Below, piece after piece: positions 39,811 through 42,778 of a stretch of DNA of 42,778 nucleotides. Origin of the DNA: an uncultured Coriobacteriaceae bacterium (GTDB lineage Bacteria > Actinomycetota > Coriobacteriia > Coriobacteriales > Atopobiaceae). The notes under the pieces were generated by a model. It worked only from the letters and a program-made list of their open reading frames with translations. It was not told the DNA's origin and made no database searches. Where the stretch lies: positions 1-42,778 of the forward strand of contig CAOJNB010000014.1 in the NCBI GenBank assembly GCA_948439405.1, given 5' to 3'. Each line of letters opens with the position of its first letter. The first letter of the stretch is position 1. A program made the translations under genes and the position numbers.

Positions 39811-42010
39811 GAACCACGTGCTTGCGCTGGTGTGCGCCGTGGCGCTCATCGTCATCAGCTGCAACGCGGACCTCGCGCTGCCCACCTACATGAGCGAGAT
39901 CGTGGACGTGGGCATCCAGCAGGGAGGCATAGAGAGCCCGGCGCCCGACACCATCTGCGCCGAGTCCCTGTCTGACCTGGAGCTCTTCATGCCCGAGGAC
40001 GACATGGCAACCGTCGAGGCCGCCTACTCCGAGCCCGATGCAGAGGGCATCCGCACCTACGTGGGCTCCGAGGCAGACCGCGCCGAGGACGGCGCCGTCA
40101 GCGACGCCATCAGCCTGCCCGAGACCGTGGTCCTCTCCCTCGAGCAGGGCGTGGACGCCTCGACCGTGGCAGACGGCATGACGGGCACGCTTGACATGCA
40201 GACCGTCCGCGGCGCCTGCGAGGCGGGCATCATCCCCAAGGAGAAGCTCGTCGAGGCCGCCAGCGCCATGAGCGACTCCATGGGCAGCATGGGCGGCTCC
40301 ATCGTCAAGCAGCGCGCCGTCACCTACGTGCAGCAGGAGTACGAGGCCCAGGGCATCAGCCTGACCGACGTGCAGAACTCCTACCTTGCCAGCATGTCGC
40401 TCAAGATGTTCGGCCTGTGCGCCGTCTCGCTGGTTGCCACCATCCTCACGGGCGCCGTGGCCTCCCACACCGCCTGCACCATCGCGCGCGACCTGCGCCG
40501 CCAGACCTTCGACCGCGTCATGCACTTCTCGCCGGCAGAGGTCGGAAAGTTCAGCCAGGCGTCCCTCATCACGCGCTGCACCAACGACATCCAGCAGATC
40601 CAGATGGCGGCGACCCTCTTCATCCGCATGGTGCTCATGGCCCCCATCATGGGCGTCGTGGCCGTCATGCGCGTGCTTGCCACCCACACGGGCCTGGAGT
40701 GGGCCATCGGCGTGGCCGTCATCGCCGTGTGCGCCGTGGTGGGCGTGCTCATGGGCCTCACCATGCCCAAGTTCAAGAAGATGCAGAAGTTCGTGGACCG
40801 CGTGAACCTCGTCGCCCGCGAGATGCTCGACGGTGTCATGCCCATCCGTGCCTTTGGCCGCCAGGACCACGAGCTCGAGCGCTTTGACGACGCCTCCCGC
40901 GACCTCATGGACACCCAGCTCTTCACCAACCGCGCCATGAGCTTCATGATGCCGCTCATGATGCTGGTCATGAACTGCATCACCGTGCTCATCGTGTGGG
41001 CCGGCTCCCACGGCGTCAACGACGGCGTGATGCAGGTCGGCGACATGATGGCCTTCATCTCCTACACCATGCAGATCGTCATGGCGTTCATGATCCTCAC
41101 CATGGTCTCCGTCATGCTGCCGCGCGCCGAGGTGGCCGCCGAGCGCGTGGAGGAGGTCCTCTCCACCCAGAGCTCCATCAAGGAGCCCAAGCACCCGCAG
41201 CTTCCCGCCGCCGACGCCCCTCGCGGCGAGCTGGCCTTCAAGAACGTCAGCTTCCAGTACCCCGACGCCCGCGAGGACGTCATCAGCGGCGTGAGCTTCA
41301 CCGTGCACGCCGGCCAGACACTGGGCGTCATCGGCTCCACGGGCTGCGGCAAGTCCACGCTCGTGCAGCTCATCCCGCGCCTGTACGACGTCACGGGAGG
41401 CAAGGTCACCCTGGACGGCATCGACGTCCGCGACCTTCCCCTCTCCGAGCTGCGCCGCCGCGTGGGCTACGTGCCCCAGCAGGGCCTGCTCTTCTCGGGC
41501 ACCGTGGAGTCCAACCTCAAGTTTGCCGGCGAGTCCGTGACCGACGACGCCATGCGCGAGGCGGCGGCAATCGCCCAGGCTACCGGCTTCATCGAGGAGC
41601 GCGAGGGCGGCTTTGGCTCCGAGATCAGCCAGGGCGGCGGGAACATCTCCGGCGGACAGCGCCAGCGCCTTTCCATCGCGCGTGCCCTGGCCAAGCGCCC
41701 CGAGGTCGTGGTCTTTGACGACTCCTTCAGCGCCCTTGACTACAAGACCGACGCCCGCCTGCGCGAGGAGCTCGCACGCACGCAGAAGGAGGCCTCCATC
41801 GTGGTGGTGGCCCAGCGCATAGCCACCATCATGCACGCGGACCAGGTCGTCGTCCTAGACGACGGCCAGGTGGTGGGCCAGGGCACGCACGAGGAGCTCC
41901 TGCGCAGCTGCCCCGCCTACCTTGAGATCGCACAGTCACAGCTTTCCGCCAAGGAGCTCGGCCTCACGCAGGAAGAGATCGCGGCGGTCATGGAAGGGGG
42001 TAGCCGCTAA
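39788..42010 (+). CDS. ABC exporter half-transporter with large extracytoplasmic insertion and degenerate NBD
   Basis: A 740-residue type IV ABC half-transporter. TM1 is at about residues 12-32. An unusual polar insertion of about 150 residues (45-195) lies between TM1 and TM2 and should face outside. Five further helices follow. The NBD has Walker A IGSTGCGKST near 514, signature ISGGQRQRLSIARAL near 620, Walker B VVVFDDSFSALD near 640, and VVVAQRIATI where the H-loop His is Gln. The catalytic Glu after Walker B is Asp. These changes mark the degenerate partner of a heterodimeric exporter. The TAATG overlap with the next gene makes coupled synthesis likely. Confidence 0.92.
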   Translation: MRIIKLFKNHVLALVCAVALIVISCNADLALPTYMSEIVDVGIQQGGIESPAPDTICAESLSDLELFMPEDDMATVEAAYSEPDAEGIRTYVGSEADRAEDGAVSDAISLPETVVLSLEQGVDASTVADGMTGTLDMQTVRGACEAGIIPKEKLVEAASAMSDSMGSMGGSIVKQRAVTYVQQEYEAQGISLTDVQNSYLASMSLKMFGLCAVSLVATILTGAVASHTACTIARDLRRQTFDRVMHFSPAEVGKFSQASLITRCTNDIQQIQMAATLFIRMVLMAPIMGVVAVMRVLATHTGLEWAIGVAVIAVCAVVGVLMGLTMPKFKKMQKFVDRVNLVAREMLDGVMPIRAFGRQDHELERFDDASRDLMDTQLFTNRAMSFMMPLMMLVMNCITVLIVWAGSHGVNDGVMQVGDMMAFISYTMQIVMAFMILTMVSVMLPRAEVAAERVEEVLSTQSSIKEPKHPQLPAADAPRGELAFKNVSFQYPDAREDVISGVSFTVHAGQTLGVIGSTGCGKSTLVQLIPRLYDVTGGKVTLDGIDVRDLPLSELRRRVGYVPQQGLLFSGTVESNLKFAGESVTDDAMREAAAIAQATGFIEEREGGFGSEISQGGGNISGGQRQRLSIARALAKRPEVVVFDDSFSALDYKTDARLREELARTQKEASIVVVAQRIATIMHADQVVVLDDGQVVGQGTHEELLRSCPAYLEIAQSQLSAKELGLTQEEIAAVMEGGSR

Positions 42011-42778
42011 TGGCAGACGAGAACTCCAAGACCGTCATGCCCAAGCAGCGCCAGCGCGGCCCCATGGGCGGCCGCGGCTTCGGCGGCGGACGCTCCGTCG
42101 AGAAGGCCAAGGACTTCAAGGGCACCATGCTGAAGCTCCTGGGCTACGTGGGCCAGCACAAGGTGGCCGTGTTCTTCGGCATTGCCTTTGCCATCTGCTC
42201 GGTCATCTTCAACATCGTGGGCCCCAAGGTGCTGGGCCAGGTTACTACCAAGCTCTATGAGGGGCTTGTCGCCAAGGTGAGCGGCACCGGAGCCGTGGAC
42301 TTTGACTGGATCGGCAAGACCCTGCTGTTCCTGCTCGGCCTCTACCTGGCGAGCTCCGCGTGCAACCTCGTGCAGGGCTGGCTCATGACCGGCGTCACGC
42401 AAAAGATCTGCTTCCGCATGCGCAAGGAGATCGCCCACAAGATCTCCGTCGTGCCCATGAGCTACTTCAACGGCCACAGCAAGGGAGACGTGCTCAGCCG
42501 CATCACCAACGACGTGGACACCCTGGGCCAGTCCCTCAACCAGTCCATCACGCAGCTCATCACCTCGGTCACGCAGATTCTCGGCGTGCTTGTGATGATG
42601 CTCTCCATCAGCCTGCCGCTCACCGGCGTGACCGTGCTGACGCTTCCGGCCGCCGCCATCATCATGATGGTCATGATTCACTTCTCGCAGCCGTACTTCC
42701 GCGAGCAGCAGCAGGTCCTGGGCGCCGTCAACGGCATCATCGAGGAGGACTTCGCCGGCCAGAACGTCATCCAGGTCT
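42010..42778 (+). CDS. ABC exporter partner half-transporter (cut by the window end)
   Basis: The first 256 residues of the second half-transporter are present. A basic Gly/Arg-rich N-terminus (PKQRQRGPMGGRGFGGGRSV) precedes TM1 (VAVFFGIAFAICSVIFNIVG). Then come TM2 (LLFLLGLYLASSACNLVQGW) and the coupling-helix region FRMRKEIAHKISVVPMSYFN followed by GHSKGDVLSRITNDVDT, which is typical of MDR-like exporters. The NBD lies beyond the window. The ATG overlaps the preceding stop by one base. As partner of a degenerate NBD it is expected to carry the intact catalytic site, which cannot be seen here. Confidence 0.92.
   Translation, partial: MADENSKTVMPKQRQRGPMGGRGFGGGRSVEKAKDFKGTMLKLLGYVGQHKVAVFFGIAFAICSVIFNIVGPKVLGQVTTKLYEGLVAKVSGTGAVDFDWIGKTLLFLLGLYLASSACNLVQGWLMTGVTQKICFRMRKEIAHKISVVPMSYFNGHSKGDVLSRITNDVDTLGQSLNQSITQLITSVTQILGVLVMMLSISLPLTGVTVLTLPAAAIIMMVMIHFSQPYFREQQQVLGAVNGIIEEDFAGQNVIQV

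Overview
This window looks like chromosomal DNA of a very GC-rich actinobacterium. The best fit is class Coriobacteriia, probably an Olsenella/Atopobium-type genus. The reasons are extreme third-position GC bias, frequent GTG starts with purine-rich ribosome binding sites, a glutamine synthetase of type III, a MarR gene coupled to a heterodimeric ABC exporter, a YczE-like protein next to MarR, and a four-domain S1 protein beside coaE/uvrB. The assignment is inferred from gene content and was not tested by a search.

Layout. 1-102 is the end of a CRISPR array (two 36-bp repeats, one 30-bp spacer; cas genes are not in the window). 103-1950 is a decay zone: an orphan RelE-like toxin, a frameshifted small gene, an ORF broken by TGA, an intact flavodoxin gene and an aldo/keto reductase relic. 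1951-7156 holds metabolic genes: a zinc-ribbon protein, a Cof-type HAD phosphatase, an iron alcohol dehydrogenase, an FlK-like thioesterase, panE and mtnN. 7153-11751 is the minus-strand arginine operon argC-argJ-argB-argD, with two ARG-box-like sites in its AT-rich control region. 11963-19598 is a tightly packed seven-gene minus-strand operon: metallophosphatase, glycerate kinase, hypoxanthine-DNA glycosylase, SGNH hydrolase, unassigned ATP-grasp protein, dGTPase, rarA.

19746-21741 is the most unusual stretch. Two lower-GC lipoprotein genes with RR-type signal peptides share an upstream module made of a TGTTG-N2-CAACA palindrome, a homopolymeric G tract (G8 and G10) and a TAnGGT hexamer. An orphan Vsr endonuclease lies between them. 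The second lipoprotein gene sits exactly between two identical 77-bp direct repeats, each of which is a long imperfect palindrome. This resembles a single-gene cassette with a possibly phase-variable promoter.

21806-30082 carries thyA-dfrA, an ADP-ribosylglycohydrolase with YccF, marR-yczE with tandem operators, an Mrp-type Fe-S carrier and two FAD proteins separated by an inverted pair of repeat elements. 30079-35380 is core minus-strand housekeeping: rpsA, coaE, an M42 peptidase and uvrB. 35616-39031 has a HAD hydrolase, a membrane-anchored copper-binding protein with a CsoR-like operator, and glutamine synthetase III. 39298-42778 is marR plus both halves of an ABC exporter; the second half is cut by the window end.
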